From the NCBI GenBank assembly GCA_014621425.1, contig JAANBB010000012.1, positions 186,001 to 250,000 of the forward strand: 64,000 nt of DNA, in the 5' to 3' direction. Within the stretch, counting starts at the first letter, position 1; each line of letters opens with the position of its first letter. Position numbers and translations under genes: made by a program. The stretch comes from Cylindrodendrum hubeiense (Eukaryota > Ascomycota > Sordariomycetes > Hypocreales > Nectriaceae). Under the pieces are notes generated by a model. It was not told the DNA's origin. It saw only the letters and a program-made list of their open reading frames with translations, and ran no database searches. Below, piece by piece: positions 22,661 through 33,195 of this stretch.

Positions 22661-23156
22661 ATGACGAACCCCACGCCTATAATCCTATGCGGGAAGACAG
22701 AGCAGATTGGCAGAGGGGTTATTGAAGGTCTGAAGCCTGAATATGAAGGTATGTGCCAACTCATAAGTTTACAGCAATGAGCGGTTAGCTAATTGAATCG
22801 TACCAGTCGTGCACTTTGTCCTCACGCCAGAAGCAGGGGTCAAAGAGATCCCCCAGGTATTGCAAGGAAAATTGCCAGACGTCAAGAGCAGCGACATCGG
22901 GTCTGGGAACCTGACCCACGGCGTTAAGGCGGTCGTGCTTGGTGGAGCATATGAGGATGAGGGAATAACGGTTATGAGGGATGCAGTGTCTTCAATCGCC
23001 GAAATAGCCTGGGTGAGACAGGATACGACTCAACCTACCCCTCCATTGGGACCGGAGTATGGCAAAGCAATGGTTGCTCGAGTCAAGGAGGCTCTTGGCA
23101 AACTCGAAGCATCAGGGCAACTAGGAGGTGGTGAAGGAGGGGTGTTTTGGTATTAA
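22661..23156 (+). CDS. small conserved-looking protein with Rossmann-like start, function unknown
   Basis: Exons 22661..22748 and 22807..23156 join in phase over a 58-nt intron (GTATGT donor) and give 145 residues. The N-terminus reads PIILCGKTEQIGRGVIEGLKPEYEVVHFVL, an apparent beta-turn-alpha-beta unit with G-x-x-x-x-x-G spacing. KAVVLGGAYEDEGITVMRD and IAEIAWVRQDT follow in the second half. This resembles a truncated nucleotide-binding or NmrA-like fold, but I cannot name a family. No signal peptide or membrane helix is seen. Confidence 0.65.
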
Positions 23157-23958
23157 TGGTGGAGAATCGACCAAGATTCCAAATATGAAAGCAGCATATG
23201 TACAATCAATGTATGCGTTCAATTTAGGGGTTTTGCCGCATCTTTCATTGGCGAGAAAGACGCCAGTGGCAGCCAGCCACCAAGCCGCGACCAGACATGA
23301 GTGCCTACCCTACACCATCCTCGAACACTAAGCCTTTCGTATTCAACAAGAGGCGGGGAATGGAAGCGAGGCGGGGTATTAACTTCGCATTTATAAATCA
23401 AATTGAATACATATACGCAGGAATATAATGGATGGGTTTATCGTACAAGGAAAGAGAGAGTGGGAAGTAGAAATGAGTACCCAACGGAGAATGAACTATC
23501 GGGCACCGTCCTACTCAAGGCAGAAGGTCAGACGACAATAAAACATAACATACCCATATCAAACTAATTCAATTATCAAAAAAACCAGAGAACTCTCCTG
23601 AGTTCTGTGCCAAGACGTTTGCAGCCCACGGCTATCTCGATGCTATCTGGTTATCTGGCGAGGCTTCAGGTGTTGAAAATCCTGTCCATTCCATAGGCCA
23701 ACAACTTATCTCGTACCCACCACACCGTCTCCCAAACAGGCTAGACCTAGCCAGCCAGCAACAAATGATAGCAAGCCCTGTGATGCTGGACCGCGTTAGC
23801 GCACCTTCCCCGCATTTCATGTCCTGTTTAAGAGGTCGCCCTTCGCAGTCTTGGAGATGCTCATGCCGGGCCATCTCCGAACTGACCGACGACCTGGGCA
23901 ATGGCCATACGCGCACCCACTCTGCAAAAAAGGCCGCGAAACCGACACAGATTCATAG
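23157..23958. other. 0.8 kb without a supported gene
   Basis: Minus-strand frames at 23219-23401 and 23632-23916 have no recognisable features. The stretch includes the 5' flank of the Zn2Cys6 gene. Confidence 0.35.
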
Positions 23959-26356
23959 ATGGATGACGCAAGAGCTATGAGACGGGCGCATCAGGCGTGC
24001 GAGCCTTGTCGGTATGCAGTACAAAGTATATGTGGCATACTGAACAGCTCTGACTGGTGGAATAGGAGAAAGAAATCGAAATGTCCAGGAGAACGCCCAA
24101 TATGCTCCTACTGTCAGCGCTTGGGACAACAGTGCATCTACAGCGCGGCTGAGCCTGATTCCAGCCAATTCAGACACAACAGAAAAATTGTTAGTAAACC
24201 CATTCAGAAGATAACACGTGGATGATCCATTGACTAACACCAGCCTCATTAAGGAATATCGGATGGAGGCCTTGGAAGGGAAACTGGACCGCTTGATCGA
24301 GAATTTGAGGTAGGTGAATCTTTTAACAATAGCCTGTTCAAAAGATTTGAACCAATGCTAACATGTCAATCATAGCCCTCCTACCAACACATCCCGTCCG
24401 ACAACGACGTCATGTCGTCAGGCTCCAACACCCCAATCTCAGATCATCTCAGATGAGCCCTGGAGCGGCCAAGCCCAACCAAGAGCTCAACCTTCGGCGT
24501 AAGTGACGACACATCCTATTCTCATCGACCTAACCCTAACATATTTTCTTGGCAGTGATGCCATCGCATCCGAACAGACGCTACTTGAGACTGGTCAGCT
24601 CTACCTAACTTGGTGTCATAACCAGCCAATCGCTCTGTTCAGAGAGGAAAATTTCCTTGACTCCTTGAAAGGGCGGGATCGTGAAGTGCTGCTTGCCATC
24701 AAAGCCCTCAGCTTGCGATTCCCACCAGGCAGCCTAACGCCCCAGAAGCGGGAACGACTGCACGTTATGGCTAAGGCCTCTCGGAGGCTGGTAATGGATC
24801 GAATCACAGATGGCCATGTTAGACTGTCCACATTACAGACTTTGTGTTTGTTGAGCCAGCTAGATTTCGCTGGTAAGTACGGAGCTAACCTGAGTGAAAT
24901 CCATAGTATGCTGATCATGCGTACTAGACGGAAATGTTGTCCAATCTGGCATGAATCTCAGCATGGCAAGCCACCTTGTCCATAGCCTTCCACCGAGAAC
25001 ATCTTTGGGTGACGTGGCAGAGTGCTTTTATTGCACCCAAGGCATTTCTATGCTACAGAACCTACATGGGTCTCTCATTCCGTTATTAGAATCTCCGACC
25101 GCAGGGACTCTCGCACAAAGCCAAAGAGGCTCCCCGGCACTCACTGGTCGCGTCCCGGGCCAACAACCCCAAGATTCAGGCCAGTCGAATGATCTTGCGC
25201 AACGAACTCAGCCGGGGTCTATTATTCTCTCGTACGCAGCCTCACTGACCGACGCTTGGCGGATGGCTCGAGCGTACGCAGCCTCCCGAGTGAGTGCAGA
25301 TGGGCCGGCGCCCTGGACTCCTGATTCCGATTATTCGGCCGTCATGCTGCGCCATCTCGAGATCGATTGCAAAGTGCCCCTCAAGTATCGATTCGCGGCC
25401 AACGATTTCGGCGGCCACGGCATTGAAACGCTACAGAGCCAGCGAAGCTACTGGGGGCCGTGGCTATTCCTCCAATTCATATACGCGGCTATCCCGTGTC
25501 TGCTTAACCATCCTTTCCTATTGTCGATGCGTCTTCGGAGCTTTCGCTATACGATGCCGCAGTCCTTCATCCAACAGTCTTTTGACCAGATTACGCGACA
25601 CGCAGGGTGGATCATTTACTTCCTTGACCAATTGGAAAAGAAGGATTATCAGGTCTCTGACCCGGTGCTTGGGCATTGCGTCGCAATCGTCGCCACTATA
25701 CACCTGCAGCATAGCTTTGTCAAGGAGTATGCTCTTCGCGATAAGGCACAAGCTGGCTTTGAGACATGCATGAGATTTCTGCAGCGTATGGGCTCAGTCT
25801 GGCCGAGTGTTTCGCTTATGGTGTGTATCAGATGAGAAATTGCTCCCCTAGCCTAGTGCTGACGTATCTACAGGCCCAAAATTTGCGCAAGTTGCAGGAA
25901 AGCATCGTCTTCGTCCCATCGCCACGACCGGATGGGGAAGAAAATGAAGACAACCAGGAGTCTTGGTCAATCGACGCGCAGTTACTTTGGGACATCTTGA
26001 TATACGAGAAAGCGGGACGTGAAGGCGCAGCCAGGGACTGCTCCATCTTCGATGACTCACTCACGGCCGGACCAGAGAACCAGAGGCAAGATGTGGCCGA
26101 GTTTGACTTGGTGGGCTCTGCTGGCATCTTTGGTCACAAGACCGCCCCGAAAGAGGTCCCTGTTTATGCGCCGGATGAGGACACCAGCCCGCTCGAGAGG
26201 ACCAACGTTGGCGCGGTACGAGCAGTGCCAGAGACGGCGCATGAGGACCGAGCCTACGAAAGATTTGCCGGATTGAATGAGCAGGATGGGCTGTTTTTGC
26301 AGCCGAATGACTTTGGGAGGGCGATTGACAATTGGTTCAATTTTGACTTGGTTTAA
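23959..26356 (+). CDS. Zn(II)2Cys6 transcription factor with fungal-specific regulatory domain
   Basis: Seven exons (23959..24011, 24066..24189, 24254..24309, 24376..24498, 24556..24872, 24928..25820, 25874..26356) close in phase and give 682 residues. The first intron lies inside the zinc cluster. Once joined, the Cys are at 14, 17, 24, 31, 34 and 41 (CEPC, RRKKSKC, ICSYCQRLGQQC). A short helix, EYRMEALEGKLDRLIENL, follows and is likely the dimerising coiled coil. Then come a Pro/Thr/Ser linker and the long helical middle-homology region from about residue 120 to 540. The C-terminus is acidic. The gene is convergent with the Rieske oxygenase, 64 bp between stops, which makes it a candidate regulator of the amine-oxidation pair. 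That role is inference from position. Confidence 0.9.
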
Positions 26357-26420
26357 ATAATTCAAATACAATTCATTGAATCATGATTTTGCACAAGTTT
26401 CTTACTTAAATATCTAGAAA

Positions 26421-27885
26421 CTACCATGCAAGCTCTGCTGGTCCTTTGCCAGTAGCACAGTCAAGACTACTGCAGAAATCAATTTCTTCTTTGTTCTTCT
26501 CCGGCACGACATGCTTTGGGGTAGCTGGCCAGATCTTTTGCCCAACAGCTTCCTCTTGTTCGCGATGCTTCATAACCAATTTACGTGTCAGCTCCTGGAA
26601 GAAAAGAGGGCCCTGTTATCAACGATTAGAATATTGGTTTGAAGGACGTTGGATATAAAGAGATGCCACCTTTTCGACTCGAGGATGAAGTTCACCATTG
26701 GTGAAAATTCCAGCATTGAGGTTCTTCTGGGCGGCGTTACACAGATCTTTGTCCTCTTTCAGCACCTGCTTGAACATCTCGTCGATATACGTAAACTTCT
26801 CATCTGAGGCGTCATTATGACGGTACACTTCGTACTCCATCTTCGTTTGAGATGCGGAAATGGGGATGCAGCGCATGATGTAGAAGAATACCGGCCTGTT
26901 TGACGTTAGTGACGGGTAAGTTGAACGCCAAACCGCAAATAGACTCACGAAATAGTGATGGAGGTATTTGGGTAGTAAAATGTGCTGTAGATGCCGGGCA
27001 CCGCGTCTTCGTCGATGCCTTCTTTGTCGACATTGAAATGCTGAATGTGGCCTCCAGTTGTTTCCACCCAGTACTTGGACATATCCGAGATAGAATTGAG
27101 GGCGGGGTGGCCTGTAGGACAGTGATAGCACTTTGAAGGTCGACAAGTCAGCACCTCTGGGAGATCGTCAACGGCTGAATGGGAAGTGACAAACCTCGTT
27201 GTAGTTGTCTGCGAGCGTTTTCCAATTGTAATCACCAACCATTTCCCACTGATGATCGAAATGATACTGGCTCATGTCAAACTTCTGCAGACGATCCTGG
27301 AGATCAACCTTGGCAAAATATTCGTCCCAGGATACCGTTGGCTCAGGTTCTGAATCGAGGTTGACCCAGATGAACCCGAGGTGGTCAACATGAACATGGA
27401 TCTGAAATAGCGAATTGGCGGACTTGTCAAATGTCGGAAGCTCTTGGTACTTGGGAGCCTTGGCGAGCTTCCCATCGAAGCCGTATGACCATCCTAGAGA
27501 CCATTAGAATAGCTCCTGTCACAGAAGAAAAGTGGGTTGACATACCGTGGTACTTGCACGCTAGAATCGACAACTGGCCAGACTCCTTCTCCACCAAGGG
27601 GTACGCCCGATGCCGGCACACATTGTGGTGCGCTCTGATGTTCCCTTGGCGATCCTTGATGAGGAAGAAGGCGAACCCGGCTTCGGTGATTTGCACAAAG
27701 TCGCCAGCATTCACAAACCTCGCCTTGTGAGACACGGCCAACCAGTGCTTGGAAAAGATGGACCGTCTCTCCAGCTCGTACATGGCTTCAGAGCGATACC
27801 AGGATGCAGGCAGGGCACGCACGGCCCCGTCTCCGCTCTTGTCATTGTCATTGGCGGCTTTGCCGAATCCGAACCAGGAGCTCAT
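26421..27885 (-). CDS. Rieske non-heme iron oxygenase, choline-monooxygenase/betaine-demethylase-like
   Basis: Five exons (27885..27546, 27493..27195, 27130..26949, 26895..26670, 26612..26421) give 412 residues. The Rieske [2Fe-2S] ligands are in NVCRHRAYP and CKYHG-WSYGFDGKL (C-x-H and C-x-x-H). The catalytic-domain iron site is in WKTLADNYNE-CYHCPTGHP, the NxxExYHxxxxH pattern of this class. Spacing and sequence fit the choline monooxygenase / carnitine or glycine-betaine oxygenase branch, which takes electrons from a separate reductase. No reductase gene is in the window. The divergent neighbour is a sarcosine-oxidase-like flavoprotein, which would suit successive N-demethylation of betaine. 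No mitochondrial or secretion signal is evident. Confidence 0.9.
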
Positions 27886-28380
27886 CTTAAGATATGTGAG
27901 TTGGTGGTGATGGAATGGAATGGGATTGTGTGAATTCTCCAGTTCTTCGGGGTGTGGTTTACTATCTCAACTGTCCCTTTACTGCAAAGGCCATTCATTC
28001 TATTCACTTATACCCGCCATCAGGGAGGCCCCGTGACACGTAGTGTTGGAGTATCTTAGCTCGGCGTCATTGCTGACCAGGCCGTGCAGCTAAGAAGTGG
28101 GGACGGAGATTATGGGGGCGGTACGGATAAGAAGATGGGTCCGGGCCGCCCTCCGTACCCACAGCGATAGACACGACTGTAAGCGAGGCCGGCGACGACT
28201 CCGTGTTGGCCTGGGACAAGCTGCAAGGAGTTGTTCGTCTGTGTACGCGGTAAAATAACGTGTCTATGTCTTCAAGTGATTCGATTCCATTGTAAAATCG
28301 CCTGGCCAATCGTCACCAATTCTCTCTTTGATCTCAATTACACTGCACGAACACATCAACCACTCCCAACAGCACCAATC
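27886..28380. promoter_or_regulatory. divergent promoter of Rieske oxygenase and flavin oxidase
   Basis: This 495-bp region is shared by two divergent genes. Two HGATAR sequences are visible: CTATCT (AGATAG on the minus strand) at 27962-27967 and CGATAG at 28165-28170. They would suit AreA-type GATA regulation of nitrogen catabolism. Two CCAAT boxes lie at 28306-28310 and 28316-28320, 60-75 bp before the flavoprotein ATG. GATA hexamers are common by chance, so this is a suggestion only. Confidence 0.5.
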
Positions 28381-29732
28381 ATGACTACGCGAAACCCCGT
28401 CGCCAAGAGCGACTCAATTCTCATTGTGGGCGCTGGTGTCTTTGGGCTTTCCACGGCATTGGAGCTCAATAAGCGAGGGTTCAATAATATTACCGTGTTG
28501 GACCGCTACCAACCGCCTGTGGTCGACAGCAGCAGCGTCGACATTTCTCGGGTCATCCGAGTTGAGTATGCCGACGAGCTGTACGCCAAGATGGCTCGTG
28601 AGGCACTCCAGGGGTGGATGACGCACTTCAAAAAGCATTACTTCCAGTCGGGCTTCGTCATGTTGGCAGACAAGTCAGGGAACTCATATTTGGAGAGCAG
28701 CAAGACTATAAACGAGTCTCTTGGAGGCGAATTGACCGAGTATAGCGAGGCGTCTCAAGTCCTCGCAAAATACCCCAGCATTCCATCGAACCTGGATGGG
28801 TTGACGGCATCTGTCAATGAAAAAGGAGGATGGGCAGATGCCGAAAAGAGCATCAATCAATTGAACCAGGAATGCAGTCTCGCCGGCGTCAACTTCATTA
28901 CAGGTCCTCGGGGCAGGGTGCTCTCGCTTCGTCGCAATGGCAGACGTGTCGTTGGAGTGAATGTGGCTCAAGGAGATCCGATTCTTGCATCCCAAGTTAT
29001 TGTGGCTACCGGCGCCTGGTCTAATCGACTTTTACCAATGGCCCATGCTTCCAGTGCATCTGGGCAACCTGTTGGATTCATCCAGCTGACCCCCGAGGAG
29101 GCGGAGCCGTTGCGGAAGTTGCCCGTCATAATCAACCTCAGCACCGGCATTTTCTGTTTCCCTCCCACACCGGATACAAATATTCTCAAAGTTGCCCGGC
29201 ACGGCTATGGCTATGCAACTCGGGTTCCGATCGAGGACAGCCCTCGGTTTGTGTCATCGCCAAAGCGAGATGGAAACAATGCGGCTGCTTCCTTTCTCCC
29301 CCTTGATGCGGAACAAGGGCTCCGGGATGGACTACGCCAGCTACTGCCGGCTTTTGCAAACTCTCCATGGATGGATCGTCGCCTCTGCTGGTATTCTGAT
29401 ACCCCGGAAGGCCACTTCGTCGTCGACTACCACCCAGCAGCCGAGGGTCTGTTTTTGGCCACTGGAGGTGCCGGACAGTACGTTTCACGCTTTCTCTTGA
29501 CATTACTACCATCGTTTGCTAACATTTGGACAACCCCAGCGCCTTCAAGTTCTTACCAGTTCTGGGCCGCTACATCGCCGACTGTTTTGAGAACAAGGCT
29601 TCGCCGGAGATCCGCCAAAAGTGGAGGTTTCGCTTGCCAACCGGAAAGGAGGGGATGGTCAAGTCTGGTGACGGGAGCCGTAGCGGTCCACCTCTAAGAG
29701 TTTTGGCCGGTCATGAACAGGCCAAGTTGTAA
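28381..29732 (+). CDS. sarcosine oxidase/N-methyl amino acid oxidase-like FAD enzyme
   Basis: Exons 28381..29477 and 29540..29732 join over a 62-nt intron (GTACGT donor, GCTAAC branch) and give 429 residues, usual for monomeric sarcosine oxidase and fructosyl-amino-acid oxidase. The FAD-binding start SILIVGAGVFGLSTALELNKRG is followed by VLDR, the ribose-binding acidic strand. RRLCWYSDTPEGHFVVDYHP carries the Cys that holds the flavin covalently in MSOX relatives. Splicing restores GGAGHAFKFLPVLGRYIAD, the family's second conserved block. Family members oxidise secondary or tertiary N-methyl amines to release formaldehyde and hydrogen peroxide, or cleave glycated amino acids. Next to a betaine-type Rieske oxygenase, the demethylation role is preferred. 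The C-terminus (EQAKL) resembles a peroxisomal PTS1 only weakly. Confidence 0.9.
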
Positions 29733-30324
29733 AAGATGCCATTCAGTTGGTCCTAAACATAGAGATAGAGGTATCTACAATAAAAGTGACATATTTCAAC
29801 CCGGATTAATGTTGGCCATGTTGGATTCTATGAAACTGCGTAAATGATTCTTCTGTCTTGTTGGGGATACTGATTTTCAGTCTATCGTCTTACAATCTTG
29901 AACGAGTAAAACCACCCACCCACACCTTATCTTTTGAGAACCACGTATCTTACACAATTGATACCACATCAACATGATCTGCATTACCAATCATTGTAGT
30001 AACCAGCCAGTAGCACTTGATTTGTTTAGGTTATCTACGATTGCATCACACGGAGGCCGGTAACTGCTAGTCCGTCCCCACTCCGGCCCCAGATCCGGGC
30101 TGCTGACCCGCCGCCACTAATGATAGGAACCAGGTCAGGTGTGCTGATATGGTTGATAGGCAACCGGCGTACTGCTAGCTCAAGAGCGGACCGCTTCCGG
30201 GTCATAGCGGCTAGCACATGGTAGACATCTTGGGTAACTAATACCATGAATACATCTCAGTCGGTTTTGAGAAGTCACCACAACCAGTCTGAATATTCAA
30301 TTCGACAGCTTCTAATTATTAAAA
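29733..30324. other. 0.6 kb without a supported gene, upstream of the Baeyer-Villiger gene
   Basis: Only a featureless minus-strand frame at 30035-30247 is present. The part from 30250 on is probably the promoter and 5' leader of the monooxygenase. Confidence 0.35.
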
Positions 30325-32598
30325 ATGAACGGCACATTTCGATCCGAGCCCCGGCGAATCCGCTGCACAATCATTGGTGCAGGGTGAGTGCCCTTCTGAA
30401 CAGTTGCTTCTCAGAACCCAGACTGACCCTTGCTATCCTTAGTGTCTCTGGCTTGTTGATGGGTAAGAAGGGCAATGCAAGACCTTAGAAACGTATCGCT
30501 CACAATGTATCAGCATACAAACTGCGGAAGCATTTGGCAGACCATGTAGACTTCGCCATATACGAAAAATCTGCAGAACTAGGCGGGACATGGAACGAGA
30601 ACACGTATCCTGGTGAGTGGATGCTGTGAGAAGTTTTAAAGACTATTTCTAACCTCAATTATCAGGATGTGCTTGTGATGTGCCCAGCCACTGCTATCAG
30701 TACTCTTTTGCACCAAACCCAGCATGGTCCAAATTGTAGGTCATTGACTCCCACTCTATTTTCCCTTGCTGACACCTTGCAAGTTATGCCTCCTCTGGAG
30801 AGATTAAGAGCTATCTTAAAGGCGTTGCACAGCACTTTGGGCTGGAACAGTCCATCCACTACAATAGCAAAATTGTCTCTGCTAGATGGTCCACCGCGAA
30901 GAGCACATGGACCATCGAGATCGAGGGTGGACGTGTTGTGGAGTCAGAGGTTCTGGTAAACGCGGGTGGAATCCTCAACCATCCTCAAATGCCAGACATC
31001 AAGGGTCTCTCCGAATTCTCTGGGCCATTGCTACACACTGCTGCTTGGGACCACTCAGTCGACTTGAAGGGTAAACGCATTGCTGTCATTGGATCTGGAG
31101 CCAGTTCAGTTCAGTTGGTTCCACAACTGCAACCTCTGGCCAAGAAAATGCAGGTCTACATCCGAACGCCGTCTTGGATTTGTCCCCCAGTGGCGCTTCC
31201 AAGACCGGATGTGACAAACTATGATTACACCGAGAGTGAAAAGGACAAGTTCAGGTGGAACGACGACAGCTACCTCAAGACTCGGAAAGACCTTGAAAGC
31301 CAGTTCAATGCCATGTTTCGCGGGTTCTTCAAGAACAGCCCTGAACAAAACGACTTCCGACGCAAGTTTGAGAGCCGCATGAAGAGCTTGATTCCAGATG
31401 AAAACCTACAAAAGCACTTGATACCCTCTTTCGAAGCTGGTTGCCGACGCATCAATCCAGGAGAAGATTTTCTCATCTCCCTACAGAAAGACAATGTTCA
31501 ACCCGTCTTTGATTCTATCGATAGGGTAACCCCTAATGGCATTATTGCCGGCGGTGAAGAGTTCCAAGCCGATGTCCTCGTCGCAGCGACAGGTTTCAAC
31601 ACCACGTTCAAGCCTCGGTTTCCTATTTACGGGTCCAGTGGCTTCAACCTACAGGATTTGTGGGCTCAAAATCCTGTCTCGTATCTGGGAACCGGCGTTT
31701 CTGGCTTTCCGAATTATTTTATCTTCCTTGGCCCGAACACTCCGATTTCCAATGGCAGCTTGATGGGTGAGTCCTAGATTTTCAACTGATGGGGACAATA
31801 CTGACCTGATAAACAGGACCTGTTGAGGCAACTGGCGATTACTTCATAAGAATTATGCGCAAGGTGATTCGTCAACGCATTCTGTCCTTTGATATACGAT
31901 GTGACGCTCAGAGCGACTTTGACGCACACACCCAATCACGTATGAAGGACATGGTCTGGACTGGCACATGCCGCAGCTGGTGTAAGTTCCACCCATTTTA
32001 TTCATTTTTCTCCCAGGTTGTTGACAGTAGCATCATAGTCAAGCGTGGGACTGACGGAAAAGTAACTGCCCTGTGGCCGGGTAGTGCCCTTCATTACATG
32101 CAAGTTCTTGCCGAAAACAGATGGGAAGATTACAACTGGGCGTATGAAGGAGAACGCTATGCCTACTGGGGTCCCGGCATCTCATGGATTGAGAGCCCTG
32201 AGCTTGACCCTCTTGGGCTTGAGGAGCAGGAAAGTCTCAAGCATGCGACCACAATACCAGGAAAGGACTCGGATCTGAGCTATTATCTCTGGAAGAGCCC
32301 TCCGCTACCACGGAACTGTGTGGCTCAAGGAGAGACTGATAAGCCAAAGATCGAGTCTGACGTGAAATCCGAACTTAGCAAAGCTAATGGGGTGATCAAC
32401 GGGGTCAAGAATGGAACTGTGAACGGCATTGGAAATGGGGGAAAGAATGAGGTAAACGGAATTAAGAACGGAATCGTGAACGGAATCGAGAAGGGATTCA
32501 CGAACGGCATCGTAAATGGAGTTGCAAATGGAGGCACGCATGCGACCTTGAGCGAGGAATGGCATGGATATGACAACGCAGTCGTAGTTCCTGTATAG
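30325..32598 (+). CDS. Baeyer-Villiger-type flavin monooxygenase with Asn-Gly repeat tail
   Basis: Seven exons (30325..30383, 30443..30462, 30514..30612, 30666..30735, 30784..31766, 31817..31981, 32039..32598) close in phase and give 651 residues. The first three introns split the FAD-binding start IIGAGVSGLLMAYKLRKH. The Baeyer-Villiger fingerprint F-x-G-x3-H-x3-W is present as FSGPLLHTAAW at about 160-170. The second (NADPH) Rossmann motif IAVIGSGASSVQLVPQL follows, then VAATGFNTTF. The class inserts one oxygen next to a ketone to make an ester or lactone. The tail, about residues 580-632, is an imperfect (V/I)NG(V/I)xNG repeat not expected in the family. The intron 31982-32038 is 57 nt without an in-frame stop, so intron retention would insert 19 residues. 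Its removal restores CRSWFKRGTDGKVTALWPG. Confidence 0.93.
32385..32540 (+). repeat. Asn-Gly codon repeats at the 3' end of the monooxygenase gene
   Basis: Imperfect units of about 12 nt (such as aacggaatc, aatggggtg, aacggcatc) code for a string of NGI/NGV steps. The units differ at third positions, so the tract is old enough to have drifted while keeping the NG pattern. Confidence 0.8.
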
Positions 32599-33195
32599 AG
32601 CTGATGGTAGAAAGCCGGGTTGATATTTATCATGGTGTGATCATTTTACAGTTTCTTAAATGTCCAGTGTATGCTTACGTGTTTGCAAACGTAGTGTAAT
32701 GAATTCACGGATTTACATCCGTCATAAAAATAATGGTCGTAGTGTAAGACGCAGTAAAAGAATCTGTCAAATGGCTATGATTTAAACGAAAGTGGTTGCA
32801 CGCTGGCATTGGCTGCAAGGAAGACGTGATGGTTGTGCATCCGGGATGTCCACTCACCCTATTTGGTTTACATGTTTACTCCTCAAATCTCTCAATCGTA
32901 CAAGTGGTTACCGATGACCTGGAATATCATTTCGCTACAGCATTGCAAAGTCGTTGTAGGTTAGAGATTGCTCATATTAATACATGGCGGTTTGATCATA
33001 GAAACCCCAAATTAATTACGTAGTTGATCAGGCATGAGAACAGTGACTACAGTCGGGGCGGTTTGAAAGGTAAAACAATAATTTGAGCACTATTGAAGTA
33101 TAAATAAAGCGCCTTCCATGGCATCTAGCTAGACCACTGCTGCTGTCGAGCAGTTTGTAGCATCTGTATCCCAATCAAGGCCGCCTAGACCTTTA
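32599..33195. other. 0.6 kb convergent intergenic stretch, no gene seen
   Basis: This lies between the 3' ends of the monooxygenase and MFS genes. A frame at 32796-33023 shows no family features. Confidence 0.35.
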
